Source: Sanguibacter inulinus
GTDB lineage: Bacteria > Actinomycetota > Actinomycetes > Actinomycetales > Cellulomonadaceae
Length of the DNA: 64,000 bases
Direction of reading: 5' to 3'
Assembly: GCF_013415325.1 (NCBI RefSeq)
Contig: NZ_JACBYE010000001.1
Span: 124,001-188,000 of the forward strand
Positions 1-8,638 of the stretch are shown in pieces. The translations under genes were made by a program, and so were the position numbers. The notes below the pieces were generated by a model that searched no databases, was not told the origin of the DNA, and saw nothing but the letters and a program-made list of their open reading frames with translations. Numbering within the stretch: the first letter of the stretch is position 1; each line of letters starts with the position of its first letter.

Positions 1-2323
1 CGACCACCTGGTGCACGTGGTCGACACCGCCGTCGAGGTCCTCCATCCAGCGGGCCGTGCGCTGCAGGCGGTCGGCCGTGCGGATGTAGTACATGAGGTA
101 GCGGTCGACGTAGCGGATGAGGGTCTCGTCGTCGAGGTCCTTCGCGAGCAGCTGGCCGTGGACGGGCTGGAACCCGCCGTTGCCACCGACGTAGAGGTTC
201 CAGCCGGTGTCTGTCGCGATCACGCCGACGTCCTTGCCGCGGGCCTCGGCGCACTCGCGGGCGCAGCCGGACACCCCCATCTTGAACTTGTGCGGGGCAC
301 GCAGGCCTCGGTAGCGGAGCTCGAGCTGGATGGCCATGGCGACCGAGTCCTGCACGCCGAAGCGGCACCAGGTGGAGCCCACGCAGGACTTCACGTTGCG
401 CAGCGCCTTGCCATAGGCCTGGCCGGACTCGAAGCCGGCCTCGACCAGTTGCGCCCAGATCTCCGGCAGCTGGTCGAGCCGGGCACCGAAGAGGTCGATG
501 CGCTGCCCACCGGTGATCTTCGTGTACAGCCCGAACTCGATCGCGACCTGCGCGATGACCGCGAGCTTCTCCGGGGTGATCTCGCCGCCGGGGATGCGCG
601 GGACGACCGAGTACGAGCCGTCCTTCTGCATGTTCGCCAGGGCGCGGTCGTTGGTGTCCTGGAGGGCGCCGCGGCCCGGGTCGAGCACGTAGTCGGTGTG
701 CTGCGAGGCGAGGATCGACCCGATGGCCGGCTTGCAGATGTCGCAGCCGCGCCCGGTGCCGAATCGCGCGAGGATCTCCTCGAAGGAGGTCAGCCCGAGG
801 GCGCGGACACCCTCGAAGAGCTCCGCGCGCGACATGGGCACGTGCTCGCACATGGCCTTCGACACGGCGACGCCGGCCTTGGTGAGCTCACCCTCGAGGA
901 GCTTCTTGAGCATCGGCACGCACGAGCCGCACTGGGTGCCCGCCCGGGTGCAGGTCTTGAGCTTTCCCAGGTCGTGGCACGGGGCGGTCTTGCCGTCGCC
1001 GTGGACCGCGGCGCGGGCCGTGCCGACGGCCACGTTGTTGCAGGAGCAGAGGATCGCGTCGTCGGGCAGCTCGGTCTGCGGCGCCTCGCCGCCGCCGGCC
1101 GCGGCGATGAAGGCCCCCGGCTCGGCGCCGAGCTCGCGGCCCAGCAGGGGGCGCAAGGACGTGTAGGGCGTGGCGTCCCCGACGAAGATGCCGCCGAGGA
1201 GGGTCTTGGCGTCGCCGGTGACGACGATCTTCTGGTACATCCCGCGGGCCGGGTCGGCGTAGACGATCTCGAGGCAGTGCTCGGTCGTCCCGAAGGCGTC
1301 ACCGAAGCTCGCGACGTCCACGCCCGACAGCTTGAGCCGGGTCGCGGTGTCGAATCCCGGGAAGGTCGCGGCCCCGCCGTGCAGGCGGTCGGCGACGACC
1401 TCGGCCATCGTGTTCGCGGGGGCCACGAGACCCACGCACCGCCCCTCGAAGCTCGCGACCTCGCCGATCGCCCAGATGCCCGGGACCGAGGTCGAGCAGT
1501 CGTCGGAGATCTTCACACCCCCGCGCGGCCCGGTCACCAGACCTGCCGACGCGGCGAGCTCGTCGCGGGGGCGGATGCCGATCGCCGCGACCACGAGGTC
1601 GGCGGCGAGCTCGGCGCCGTCTCCGAGCTCGAGGGCGACCACCCTGTCGTCCTCGACGAGGACGCCGACGGGGCGCACCCCGCAGTGCACCTCGATGCCC
1701 GTCGACGCGATGAGCCGACCGAGGGCCTGCCCGCCGCCCTCGTCGAGCTGGGCGTTCATCAGCCAGCCGGCACCGTTGACCACGGCGGCTTCGGCGCCGA
1801 GCTCTTGCAGGCCGCCCGCGGCCTCGAGGCCGAGCAGACCGCCGCCGACCACGACAGCCCGGGGTGCCCGGCCGAGCTCCCCGGCCAGGCGCGTCACCTC
1901 GGCGGCGAGACCCCAGACGTCGTCGACAGTCCTGTACACGTGGGTACGGTCGCCGTTCGGGAAGGTGAGGCGTGCCGCGTCGGAGCCTGTGGCGAGCACG
2001 AGCTCGTCGTAGGTGACGGTGCCGCTCGTCGTCTGGACGGTCCTGGCCGCCGCGTCGACCGCGACGGCCCGCTCGCCGGTCCGCAGCGTGACCGCCGGGT
2101 GCTCCCAGAGCTCTCCGCCGCCGAGGGTGAGATCGACGTCGCCGACGAAGGCCTTGCTCAGCGCGACGCGGTCGTAGGGCTGGTGCACCTCCTCCGCGAT
2201 CACGGTGACCCGCAGGTCCGAGGTGTCGCGCGAGGCCATGGCCTCGACGAAGCGGTGGGCAGCGGGCCCACCGCCGACGACCACGACGTGGCGGGCTGGG
2301 GGCGTGCCGTCGGTTCCGGTCAT
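1..2323 (-). CDS. nirB: Nitrite reductase [NAD(P)H] large subunit NirB (3' end cut by window)
   Basis: Reduces nitrite to ammonium in the cytoplasm, passing electrons from NAD(P)H through FAD, an iron-sulfur centre and siroheme. The 774 visible residues begin with a dinucleotide-binding fold (VVVVGGGPAAHRF near residue 16; a second GGGLLGLEAAGG). A BFD-like iron-sulfur segment follows with Cys426, Cys428, Cys465 and Cys468. The siroheme/4Fe-4S ligands are C647-x5-C653 and C687-x3-C691. NirB proteins are usually about 850 residues, so roughly the last 80 lie beyond the left edge. The ATG has a GGAGG eight bases upstream. The gene is divergent from nirD, which is less common than the nirBD order, and shares its control region, where a GlnR-type box lies. 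Family assignment is secure. Confidence 0.95.
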   Translation of the reverse strand, partial: MTGTDGTPPARHVVVVGGGPAAHRFVEAMASRDTSDLRVTVIAEEVHQPYDRVALSKAFVGDVDLTLGGGELWEHPAVTLRTGERAVAVDAAARTVQTTSGTVTYDELVLATGSDAARLTFPNGDRTHVYRTVDDVWGLAAEVTRLAGELGRAPRAVVVGGGLLGLEAAGGLQELGAEAAVVNGAGWLMNAQLDEGGGQALGRLIASTGIEVHCGVRPVGVLVEDDRVVALELGDGAELAADLVVAAIGIRPRDELAASAGLVTGPRGGVKISDDCSTSVPGIWAIGEVASFEGRCVGLVAPANTMAEVVADRLHGGAATFPGFDTATRLKLSGVDVASFGDAFGTTEHCLEIVYADPARGMYQKIVVTGDAKTLLGGIFVGDATPYTSLRPLLGRELGAEPGAFIAAAGGGEAPQTELPDDAILCSCNNVAVGTARAAVHGDGKTAPCHDLGKLKTCTRAGTQCGSCVPMLKKLLEGELTKAGVAVSKAMCEHVPMSRAELFEGVRALGLTSFEEILARFGTGRGCDICKPAIGSILASQHTDYVLDPGRGALQDTNDRALANMQKDGSYSVVPRIPGGEITPEKLAVIAQVAIEFGLYTKITGGQRIDLFGARLDQLPEIWAQLVEAGFESGQAYGKALRNVKSCVGSTWCRFGVQDSVAMAIQLELRYRGLRAPHKFKMGVSGCARECAEARGKDVGVIATDTGWNLYVGGNGGFQPVHGQLLAKDLDDETLIRYVDRYLMYYIRTADRLQRTARWMEDLDGGVDHVHQVV

Positions 2324-2451
2324 GCGAGTACCTCCAGGGGGCTGCGGCGAGTTCCTCGACCGTACGGGCGTGCCGTTTCCCTCCCGTTGCCCTCGGGTGT
2401 CCCGGGGGTCACCAGGTTGTCACCGCCGTCCAGGGCAGCAGTGAGAAGAAG

Positions 2452-2489
2452 GTCACGAGAGGGAAACCCTGCGCCGACCTCCGGGAAAC
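2452..2489 (+). promoter_or_regulatory. GlnR-type operator between nirB and nirD
   Basis: Four 5-bp half-sites sit at exact 11-bp steps: GTCAC (2452), GAAAC (2463), CCGAC (2474) and GAAAC (2485), each separated by 6 bp. This is the a-b-a-b layout known for actinobacterial GlnR (gTnAC-n6-GaAAC twice); only the third half-site is degenerate. Further GTCAC/GTGAG half-sites lie in the same 11-bp phase at 2408, 2419 and 2441. The position, about 100 bp upstream of nirD and 130 bp from nirB, fits control of both genes by nitrogen status. Binding by GlnR is inferred. Confidence 0.7.
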
Positions 2490-2584
2490 ACCTCGTCGAT
2501 AGCGTCGGGCTCACCGACGGTCACCGCGACCCTCACCTACCTACCCACCCACCGCACGACGCCACTCCACGTCAGGAGCCCGAC

Positions 2585-3007
2585 ATGACCGAGACGCTCA
2601 TCGCCCGCCCCCGGACCACCCGCGCCCAGCAGTGGCGCCGGGTCTGCAGGATCGACGACCTCGAGACCGGGTGGGGAGAGGCCGCCATGGTCGACGGCGC
2701 GCAGGTCGCGCTGTTCCGCCTCGCCGACGCCGGGGTCTACGCGGTGAGCCACCGCGACCCCGCGACGGGCTCGCACGTCATGGCACGTGGCATCACCGGG
2801 TCGAAGACCGTCGCTGCGGGGGAGCGGGTGACCATCGCGTCGCCGTTGCACAAGCAGGTGTACGACATCGTCACGGGGGAGTGCTTCACCCACCCCGCGC
2901 TGCACCTGCAGACCTACCCGGTGCAGGTGGTCGACGGGTACGTCGAGGTCGCCCTCGAGGTGGCGACCGCTGTGGCGGCCGAGGCCGAGGTGCGGGTCGC
3001 GGCGTGA
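2585..3007 (+). CDS. nirD: Nitrite reductase small subunit NirD
   Basis: A 140-residue Rieske-fold small subunit that partners NirB. The C-terminal two thirds match the NirD pattern: ALFRLADAGVYAVSHRDP, then a SPLHKQVYDIVTGEC block and a closing VQVVDGYVEVAL. As is usual for NirD, the classic pair of CxH Rieske motifs is not present, so it probably binds no cluster. ATG is preceded by AGGAG at good spacing. Its stop codon overlaps the GTG of the following chelatase gene (GTGA), so the two are translationally coupled. Confidence 0.92.
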   Translation: MTETLIARPRTTRAQQWRRVCRIDDLETGWGEAAMVDGAQVALFRLADAGVYAVSHRDPATGSHVMARGITGSKTVAAGERVTIASPLHKQVYDIVTGECFTHPALHLQTYPVQVVDGYVEVALEVATAVAAEAEVRVAA

Positions 3008-3744
3008 CGGTGCTCGGACCGGGCGTCCTGCACGAGCGTGCCCGGGGTGCGGTCGACCGCGCGCCCGTCCTCGTCGCCTGCTCGCACGGCACGTCCTCGA
3101 TCGTCGGGCAGCGTGCTGTCAGGGACCTCGTCGATGCCGTCGCGCTCCGCCGCCCGGACCTCGACGTGCTCGGCTGCTGCGTCGACGTCCAGCAGCCCGA
3201 CGTCCCGACCACCCTCGCAGAGATCGGTGACGAACCCGTCCACATCGTCCCGCTGCTGCTCTCGGCGGGCTTCCACGTGTACGTCGATCTCGCAGAGGCT
3301 GCAGCCGAGGCGCCCGACGCCGTGGTGCGGCCCGCGCTCGGGCCGGACCCGCGGCTCGTGCGCCAGCTCGTGACGCGTCTCGACGAGGCCGGTCTGCGGC
3401 CCGAAGACGCCGTCGTGCTCGCCGTCGCCGGATCCTCCGACGCCCGTGCCGTCGACGACTGCGAGGTCATGGGCCGCATGCTCGGCCACGCGATCGGCCG
3501 CGAGGTGCTCGTCGGCTACATCTCCGCCGTGAAGCCAGCCCTGCCCGACGCCGTCGAGACCGCGCGCTCGCGGAGCGGCGGCGGCCGCCGGGTCGTCGTC
3601 GCGACCTATCTGCTGGCCCCGGGCTATTTCGCCGACCTCGCGGGCCGCGCGGGCGCCGACGTGGTCACCGAACCGCTGCTGAGCGCCGCCGACCCGGCCC
3701 CGCACGAGATGGTCGAGCTCGTGGTCGAGCGGTTCGGGATGTAG
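3004..3744 (+). CDS. Sirohydrochlorin chelatase (CbiX/SirB-like)
   Basis: A 246-residue protein of the CbiX family, which inserts iron or cobalt into sirohydrochlorin. The N-terminal VLVACSHGTSS carries the catalytic histidine typical of the family, and a second half begins VLAVAGSSDARAVDDC, consistent with the two-domain form; the central VHIVPLLLSAGFHVYVDL segment holds the second metal-site histidine region. The GTG start overlaps the nirD stop by 4 bp. Given the operon with nirD, the likely role is iron insertion to make siroheme for NirB. A cobaltochelatase role in cobalamin synthesis is less likely because no cob/cbi genes are near. Confidence 0.85.
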   Translation: MTVLGPGVLHERARGAVDRAPVLVACSHGTSSIVGQRAVRDLVDAVALRRPDLDVLGCCVDVQQPDVPTTLAEIGDEPVHIVPLLLSAGFHVYVDLAEAAAEAPDAVVRPALGPDPRLVRQLVTRLDEAGLRPEDAVVLAVAGSSDARAVDDCEVMGRMLGHAIGREVLVGYISAVKPALPDAVETARSRSGGGRRVVVATYLLAPGYFADLAGRAGADVVTEPLLSAADPAPHEMVELVVERFGM

Positions 3745-3819
3745 CTGAGGTCCCTTCGCACGGGACGGCGGACCGGTCACGATCGCGGCTCCCGCTCCCA
3801 CCGGCGATAGGTTGGATGC

Positions 3820-5058
3820 ATGACTGATCCACGTGGAACCTCCCCCCTGACCGCCCTCGTCAACGGCTACGTCGTCCCCGTCGCCTCTGCCCCCGTCGAG
3901 CGCGGGACCGTCCTGCTGCGCGGCGGCACGATCGTCGCCGTGGGCGCCGACGTCGAGATCCCGGCCGACGCGACCGTCGTCGACGTCGAGGGCAAGTGGG
4001 TGCTGCCCGGTTTTGTCGAGTCCCACGGGCACGTCGGGATCGACGAAGAGGGCAACGGCCCGATCGGCAACGACGTCAACGAGATGACCCGCCCGACCAC
4101 GCCCGGTGTCCGCGCGATCGACGCGGTGAACATCGACGACGAGGGCTTCCGGGACGCGTTGTCCGGCGGTATCACCTCGGTCGTCGTCAAGCCGGGCTCC
4201 GGCAACGTCATCGGTGGGCAGACCGTCGCGATCAAGACGTGGGGCGGGCGCACGATCGACGAGCAGGTCATCAGCGAGTCCGTGAGCGTGAAGTCCGCTC
4301 TCGGCGAGAACCCCAAGCGTGTCTACGGCGAGAAGAAGCAGATGCCGTCGACCCGTCTCGGTGTCGCGTTCATCCTCCGCGAGGCCTTCGCCAAGGCGCA
4401 GCACTACGCGGCATCGCGGGTCGCCGCAGAGAAGAAGGGTGAGCCCTTCGCCCGGGACCTCGACCTCGAGGTCCTCGCCCGCGTCCTCGACGGCGAGCTC
4501 GCCTGGGACCAGCACGTGCACCGTCACGACGACATCGCGACCGCGATCCGCCTCGCCGACGAGTTCGGCTACCGCCTGGTCATCAACCACGGGACCGAGG
4601 GGCACAAGCTCGCCGACGTCCTGGCTGAGCGCGACATCCCGGTGATCTACGGGCCGATGCTCACCAACCGCAGCAAGGTCGAGCTCCGCGACCGCGCGAT
4701 CACCAACCTCGTCGCCCTCGCCAAGGCCGGTGTCCGCGTCGCGATCACGACCGACCACCCGGTGATCCCCATCAACCTGCTCGTCACCCAGGCGACGCTC
4801 GCGGTGCGCGACGGGCTCCCGCGCGAGACCGCCCTCGAGGCACTCACCACCAACCCTGCGTCCTTCCTCGGGCTGGGTGGCCGCATCGGCGCCCTCGCCG
4901 AGGGGCTCGACGCCGACGTCGTCGTGTGGTCGGGCGACCCGCTCGACTCCATGTCGCGGGCGGAGCGCGTGTTCATCGACGGCCGAGAGGTCTACACCTG
5001 GGACGCCGAGGCAGGCGTCGGTCGTGCTGTCGAGCGCCTCGGCCGCCGCGCGGGCTGA
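3820..5058 (+). CDS. Amidohydrolase-family metal-dependent hydrolase
   Basis: A 412-residue member of the imidazolonepropionase-like amidohydrolases. The metal site is visible as ESHGHVGI after the LPGFVE strand, the later HVHRHDD and VINHGTEGH histidines, and the catalytic aspartate in ITTDHP. The C-terminus returns to the small beta domain (GLDADVVVWSGDPLD). The substrate cannot be told from sequence. There is no ribosome binding site. A TAGGTT -10 element at 3808-3813 ends six bases before the ATG, so the message is probably leaderless. It follows the nir genes but has its own promoter and is not evidently linked to nitrite reduction. Confidence 0.85.
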   Translation: MTDPRGTSPLTALVNGYVVPVASAPVERGTVLLRGGTIVAVGADVEIPADATVVDVEGKWVLPGFVESHGHVGIDEEGNGPIGNDVNEMTRPTTPGVRAIDAVNIDDEGFRDALSGGITSVVVKPGSGNVIGGQTVAIKTWGGRTIDEQVISESVSVKSALGENPKRVYGEKKQMPSTRLGVAFILREAFAKAQHYAASRVAAEKKGEPFARDLDLEVLARVLDGELAWDQHVHRHDDIATAIRLADEFGYRLVINHGTEGHKLADVLAERDIPVIYGPMLTNRSKVELRDRAITNLVALAKAGVRVAITTDHPVIPINLLVTQATLAVRDGLPRETALEALTTNPASFLGLGGRIGALAEGLDADVVVWSGDPLDSMSRAERVFIDGREVYTWDAEAGVGRAVERLGRRAG

Positions 5059-5090
5059 GACTGTCGGAGGGTCGTCGGAGACTGGTTGGC

Positions 5091-5696
5091 ATGGAAGCAC
5101 ACCTGCCGTCCGCTCAGACGGCGCGGCTGCGACTCGAGCCGCTCGCGCCGTCTGACTCAGGCGACCTCTTCCGCGTCTACAGCGACCCGCGCACCTGGGT
5201 GCACCTGCCGTCGGGCCGGCTCACGCGGGTCGAGCAGGCGCAGGAGCGGGTCGAACGGTCTGCCCGGGACGTGGAGCGGCACGGGCTGGGTATGTGGGCG
5301 GTCCGGGTCAGCGCCGAGGGTGCGGACGCCACGCTCCAGGCCGGGACCTTCATCGGTTCTGGAGGCGTGGGGTACGCGGCGGAGGCTGAGGTCTGGAACC
5401 TCGGCTACAGGCTGGACCCGGCGGCGTGGGGTCGAGGCTTCGCCTCGGAGATCGCCCGGGCTGCCGTCGCTGCCGCCGCCGACGTGACACCGCAGGTCCC
5501 CGTGACCGCCCGCGTGCTCTCGAACAACCCGGCATCTGTCGCGGTGCTCGAGAAGATCGGTCTCACCCTCGTCTGGGAGGGTCAGCGACCGGATGCAGCA
5601 CCAGCGCCCGACGGCGCTGCTCCACCCACCCGGAGGATCTACGCGGACCGTGACCTCACGCCCGCGGCGATGCGCTGGCTCGTCGCGCACGCGTAG
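5091..5696 (+). CDS. GNAT-family N-acetyltransferase (RimJ/RimL-like)
   Basis: A 201-residue acetyltransferase of the type that modifies protein N-termini or small molecules. The N-terminal TARLRLEPLAPSDSGDLF opening is typical of the RimJ/RimL group, and the acetyl-CoA loop region is LDPAAWGRGFASEIARAAV (the R-G-x-G-x-A-like turn). Near the end it has SNNPASVAVLEKIGL, the conserved helix of this fold. A GGAG lies 11 bases before the ATG. The next gene downstream is another GNAT, but sequence similarity between them is limited to the fold. Substrate unknown. Confidence 0.8.
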   Translation: MEAHLPSAQTARLRLEPLAPSDSGDLFRVYSDPRTWVHLPSGRLTRVEQAQERVERSARDVERHGLGMWAVRVSAEGADATLQAGTFIGSGGVGYAAEAEVWNLGYRLDPAAWGRGFASEIARAAVAAAADVTPQVPVTARVLSNNPASVAVLEKIGLTLVWEGQRPDAAPAPDGAAPPTRRIYADRDLTPAAMRWLVAHA

Positions 5697-5820
5697 GCGC
5701 CGTCTCGCGACCTCGTCTCAGGTCCTGCCGTCTGGGGGTGGCTCGCGGTCCGGGACGCGCCCCCAGCGACCGAGCGGGCGCGCACCACGTGACGACGTGC
5801 GCGTCGGGCAGGATGGAACG

Positions 5821-6414
5821 ATGACTGCCGACGCCCCGCCGACTCCTGGACCACTGAGCCTCCCCGAGCTCGTCGGGGCGCGTGTGAGGCTCCGCGGCTG
5901 GCGGTCGACGGATGCCCACGCGGTCCGCGAGGCGTCCTACGACCCGCTCATCCCGGTCATCACCTCGGTGCCCACGGTCGACAGCGAGGAGGAGGCGCTC
6001 GCCTTCGTCGAGCGGCAGCAGGGCCGTCTCCGCGAGCGGGTGGGCTATCCCTTCGCCGTCGCCGACGCGGACGACCGCGCCGTCGGCTTCATCATCCTGC
6101 AGCTCCGGGGCGCGGAGGGTGCGCGCGGCAGCATCGGCTACTGGACCTGCCCGTCGCAGCGGCGGCGCGGGTACGCGGCCGAGGCCGTCGAGGTCCTCAC
6201 GGCGTGGGCGCGGGACCTTCCCGACCTCGACAGGCTCGAGCTGTACGTCGAGCCGTGGAACGAGGGGTCGTGGCGTGCCGCCGAGTCCGCGGGCTACGAG
6301 CGCGAGGGGCTGCTCCGCGCCTGGGAGCGGGTCGGCGGCGAGCCGCGAGACATGTACATGTACGCGCAGCTGACCGCCGGTTCCTCGGCCCGCGGCGAAC
6401 ACCGGCCCTCCTGA
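5821..6414 (+). CDS. GNAT-family N-acetyltransferase
   Basis: A 197-residue acetyltransferase of the RimJ/RimL group: VRLRGWRSTDAHAV at the start, acetyl-CoA binding segment CPSQRRRGYAAEAVEVL, and the closing ESAGYEREGLLRAWERVGG helix-strand pair. A CAGGAT hexamer ends six bases before the ATG, so translation may be leaderless, although a weak GGA is also present. Substrate unknown; the neighbouring GNAT gives no clue. Confidence 0.8.
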   Translation: MTADAPPTPGPLSLPELVGARVRLRGWRSTDAHAVREASYDPLIPVITSVPTVDSEEEALAFVERQQGRLRERVGYPFAVADADDRAVGFIILQLRGAEGARGSIGYWTCPSQRRRGYAAEAVEVLTAWARDLPDLDRLELYVEPWNEGSWRAAESAGYEREGLLRAWERVGGEPRDMYMYAQLTAGSSARGEHRPS

Positions 6415-6511
6415 CGCCCGAGCGCTGGCCGCGCGCCGCCCGGCGCTGCAAGACTGATGCTGGCCGTCGCGGTGACCGACGCGCGGCCAGGACGAGAGCG
6501 AGGACGGTTCG

Positions 6512-6928
6512 ATGACGCACAGCACTCAGCCCGACGACAGCACGCAGGACACCCAGGCGGACGGCCGGGCGTCTGGAGGCGCGCGCTGGACGAGCCTGCG
6601 GGTGCGGCTGGTCGCCGACGACTCCCTCATCCGCGCCGAGGTCGGCCCGGCGGACCTGTCCTACGACGAGGCGCACGCGCTCGTCCAGGCCGAGCTGGAC
6701 GTCCTCCCCGGAGCCGAGGTGCTCGCCGAGCAGTGGCGCGACGTCGCGGTCGGCGAGGCCGTGTACACGCCGACGTCGGAGGGGATGGCGCTCTGGGCGC
6801 TCGTCGAGCACGACGGCGACCCTGTGCCCGCCGCGGACGTCTGGCTCGAGGAGTACGCCGAGCGGATCCGAGCGACAGGGATGCCCGTGCAGGTCGCGCG
6901 CGTCGTCGAGGCTCCGGAAGAGCTCTGA
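6512..6928 (+). CDS. Hypothetical protein, 138 residues
   Basis: I do not recognise a family. The first 25 residues are polar and probably disordered. The rest alternates short strands and acidic helices (LSYDEAHALVQAELD; ADVWLEEYAERIRATG). No signal peptide or membrane segment is visible. GAGGAC lies seven bases before the ATG. Codon use and third-position GC match the neighbours, which supports a real gene. Confidence 0.6.
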   Translation: MTHSTQPDDSTQDTQADGRASGGARWTSLRVRLVADDSLIRAEVGPADLSYDEAHALVQAELDVLPGAEVLAEQWRDVAVGEAVYTPTSEGMALWALVEHDGDPVPAADVWLEEYAERIRATGMPVQVARVVEAPEEL

Positions 6929-7057
6929 CGCGCGTCTGCGCCGCCGATCGGTCCGTCCGAACCGACCGCACGGAGCCCTGGCTCCCAGCCGGGGCTGATC
7001 GGGAGCTGGCACCGCAGCCGTCGTCCGCGGCCGCTCAGGGCTCTCAGGTGTCGGTCG

Positions 7058-7927
7058 TCAGCTGGAGCGGCAGGCCTTGAGGTAGCTCAGGAACGACGCC
7101 TGCAGGCCTGTCACGTGCGTCTCGCGCAGCACCTCGCTCGAGACGGCGTCAGCCAGACCCTTGCCGTGCAGCTGGTCGAGGACCGAGAGGACCGTGCGCG
7201 CGAGCCGTCGGTAGATCGGCAGGTGCCCGAAGATCTCGACCTCGTTGAGCGTGACGTGCAGCCGGGGGACCGTGGAGCCCGGGCTGCGGTCGGGGAGGGC
7301 GTCCAGCATCGTGAACACCTCGCTGTCCGTGCTCGCGACACCGGGGGTCCCCGCCCCGAAGGTCGCGAAGGGGGTCCCGCCCCGCAACCAGGCGTACAGC
7401 GCGAAGAGGCCGCCGTAGGAGTAGCCGAAGAGCCCGTGCCCCGACTCGCTCACCCGGAGCTCCGACTGCAGCCGAGGGTGGAGCTCCTCGGTCAGGAAGT
7501 CGAGGAAGACGTCTGCGTGGGTGTCTGCCAGCATCGCCAGATAGGCGTCCGCGTGCTCGGCAGTCATCGCCCCCGTCTCCCGGGCCGAAGTGACGGCGGC
7601 AACCATCTCCTCGCTCACGGGCTCTCCGGGCGGCACCAGGTCGCGGTTGCGGAGCTGCGCCCAGTCCGCCGCCTCGTCGCCGGCAAAACCCACGGTCACC
7701 TGGACGTACGGCTCGACCGTCAAGAACGGGTCCGCCTGCGTGACGATCAGAGGCGCCGTGAGCCCGACGCTCCAGTTGCCGTCCACCACGTAGACCAGCG
7801 GCAGCGGCTCTGCGGACTCGGCGTAGCCGGGCGGGGTGGTCACCCAGACGCCGTACTGGTTGCCGGACCGTGCCGTGATCTCGAAGTAGGTGGTGTCGGG
7901 CAAGCAGCCGTGCAGGATCGTGCTCAT
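7058..7927 (-). CDS. Alpha/beta-hydrolase esterase (esterase D / IroE-like)
   Basis: A 289-residue cytoplasmic esterase-like protein. The nucleophile elbow is GYSYGG (Gly-x-Ser-x-Gly) after SGHGLF, and the N-terminal strand LPLVYVVDG is typical of the putative-esterase (PF00756) group, which hydrolyses siderophore esters, S-formylglutathione or similar. I chose the internal ATG at 7927 because GAGGAC precedes it by six bases; a longer upstream reading would run through the operator region. It is divergent from a TetR regulator that probably controls it. Confidence 0.75.
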   Translation of the reverse strand: MSTILHGCLPDTTYFEITARSGNQYGVWVTTPPGYAESAEPLPLVYVVDGNWSVGLTAPLIVTQADPFLTVEPYVQVTVGFAGDEAADWAQLRNRDLVPPGEPVSEEMVAAVTSARETGAMTAEHADAYLAMLADTHADVFLDFLTEELHPRLQSELRVSESGHGLFGYSYGGLFALYAWLRGGTPFATFGAGTPGVASTDSEVFTMLDALPDRSPGSTVPRLHVTLNEVEIFGHLPIYRRLARTVLSVLDQLHGKGLADAVSSEVLRETHVTGLQASFLSYLKACRSS

Positions 7928-7958
7928 CAGGCGTCCTCGTCTCGCGGGTTGTCGAACA

Positions 7959-7995
7959 ACGACAGGTGTCGTGGTCAATCTACGACAGGTGCCGT
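7959..7995. promoter_or_regulatory. Tandem palindromes, probable operator of the TetR regulator
   Basis: A perfect dyad ACGACA-GG-TGTCGT (7959-7972) is followed 23 bp later by a near copy ACGACA-GG-TGCCGT (7982-7995). They lie between the divergent esterase and tetR genes, and the second copy ends just before the TACCAT -10 element of tetR. This is the usual arrangement for an autoregulating TetR repressor. Binding is inferred. Confidence 0.6.
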
Positions 7996-8016
7996 GGTTC
8001 GTCTACCATCGTCTGC

Positions 8017-8583
8017 ATGGCACGCAACGACGGACGACGCTCTGCCCTTGCCGACGCGGGGATCCGTGTCCTGGCAGACGAGGGGGGCCGTGGGCTCACC
8101 CACCGCGCTGTCGACGCGGCGGCCGGGGTCCCGCGGGGGACGGCCTCCAACTTCTTCCCGACGCGCGACGACCTCGTCGCGGCTCTGGTCGACCGCATCG
8201 AAGAACGGCTCGCCCCCGACCCCGACGCCGTCGCTCGCCTCAAGGAGGGCACGATCGACCGAGCGGCCTTCGCCGAGCACCTGCGTGACCTCGTCCGGCG
8301 GCTCAGCGCGACGCCGCACCTCGCCCTCGCCCTGTTCGAGCTCCGGCTCGAGGCGGCGAGGCGGCCGAGCGTGGCCGCATCGCTCGGCGCGTGGAGGCGG
8401 CGCGACTTCGAGGCCGACGTCGCCTTCAGTGCGAGTGCGGGACTGCCCGCAGGACGGGTCGAGCTCGCGCTGTTCCACTACGCCATCGACGGGCTCATGC
8501 TCGACCGTCTGACGGCTCCCATGGACGAGAGCCTGTCGATCGAGGCCGTCGTCGACGAGTATGTCGAGCGGCTCCTGCGCTGA
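8017..8583 (+). CDS. TetR-family transcriptional regulator
   Basis: A 188-residue repressor with an N-terminal helix-turn-helix (GGRGLTHRAVDAAAGVPRG, then TASNFFPTRDDLVAAL) and a helical ligand-binding domain. A longer frame exists upstream, but TACCAT at 8004-8009 ends seven bases before this ATG, so the message is probably leaderless from here. It is divergent from an esterase across two palindromes and most likely represses that gene and itself. Ligand unknown. Confidence 0.85.
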   Translation: MARNDGRRSALADAGIRVLADEGGRGLTHRAVDAAAGVPRGTASNFFPTRDDLVAALVDRIEERLAPDPDAVARLKEGTIDRAAFAEHLRDLVRRLSATPHLALALFELRLEAARRPSVAASLGAWRRRDFEADVAFSASAGLPAGRVELALFHYAIDGLMLDRLTAPMDESLSIEAVVDEYVERLLR

Positions 8584-8608
8584 CCTGGGTCGCGGTCCAG
8601 CGGCGAAC

Positions 8609-8636
8609 CGCTCCGCAGCGGAGCGTACGATCGTAC
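8609..8636 (+). promoter_or_regulatory. Hairpin over the Shine-Dalgarno region plus a 12-bp palindrome
   Basis: CGCTCC (8609) pairs with GGAGCG (8620) across a 5-base loop. The only ribosome-binding-like GGAG before the acetyltransferase start lies inside the right arm. The perfect palindrome GTACGATCGTAC follows at 8625-8636, touching the ATG at 8639. The site could limit translation or bind a regulator; the sequence alone does not say which. Confidence 0.35.
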
Positions 8637-8638
8637 CT

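Noticed and set aside
2914-5100. Long minus-strand frame antisense to the chelatase and amidohydrolase genes
   Set aside because: It mirrors genes with strong family matches; composition (Val/Gly/Asp/Arg-rich without domains) is typical of antisense frames in high-GC DNA.
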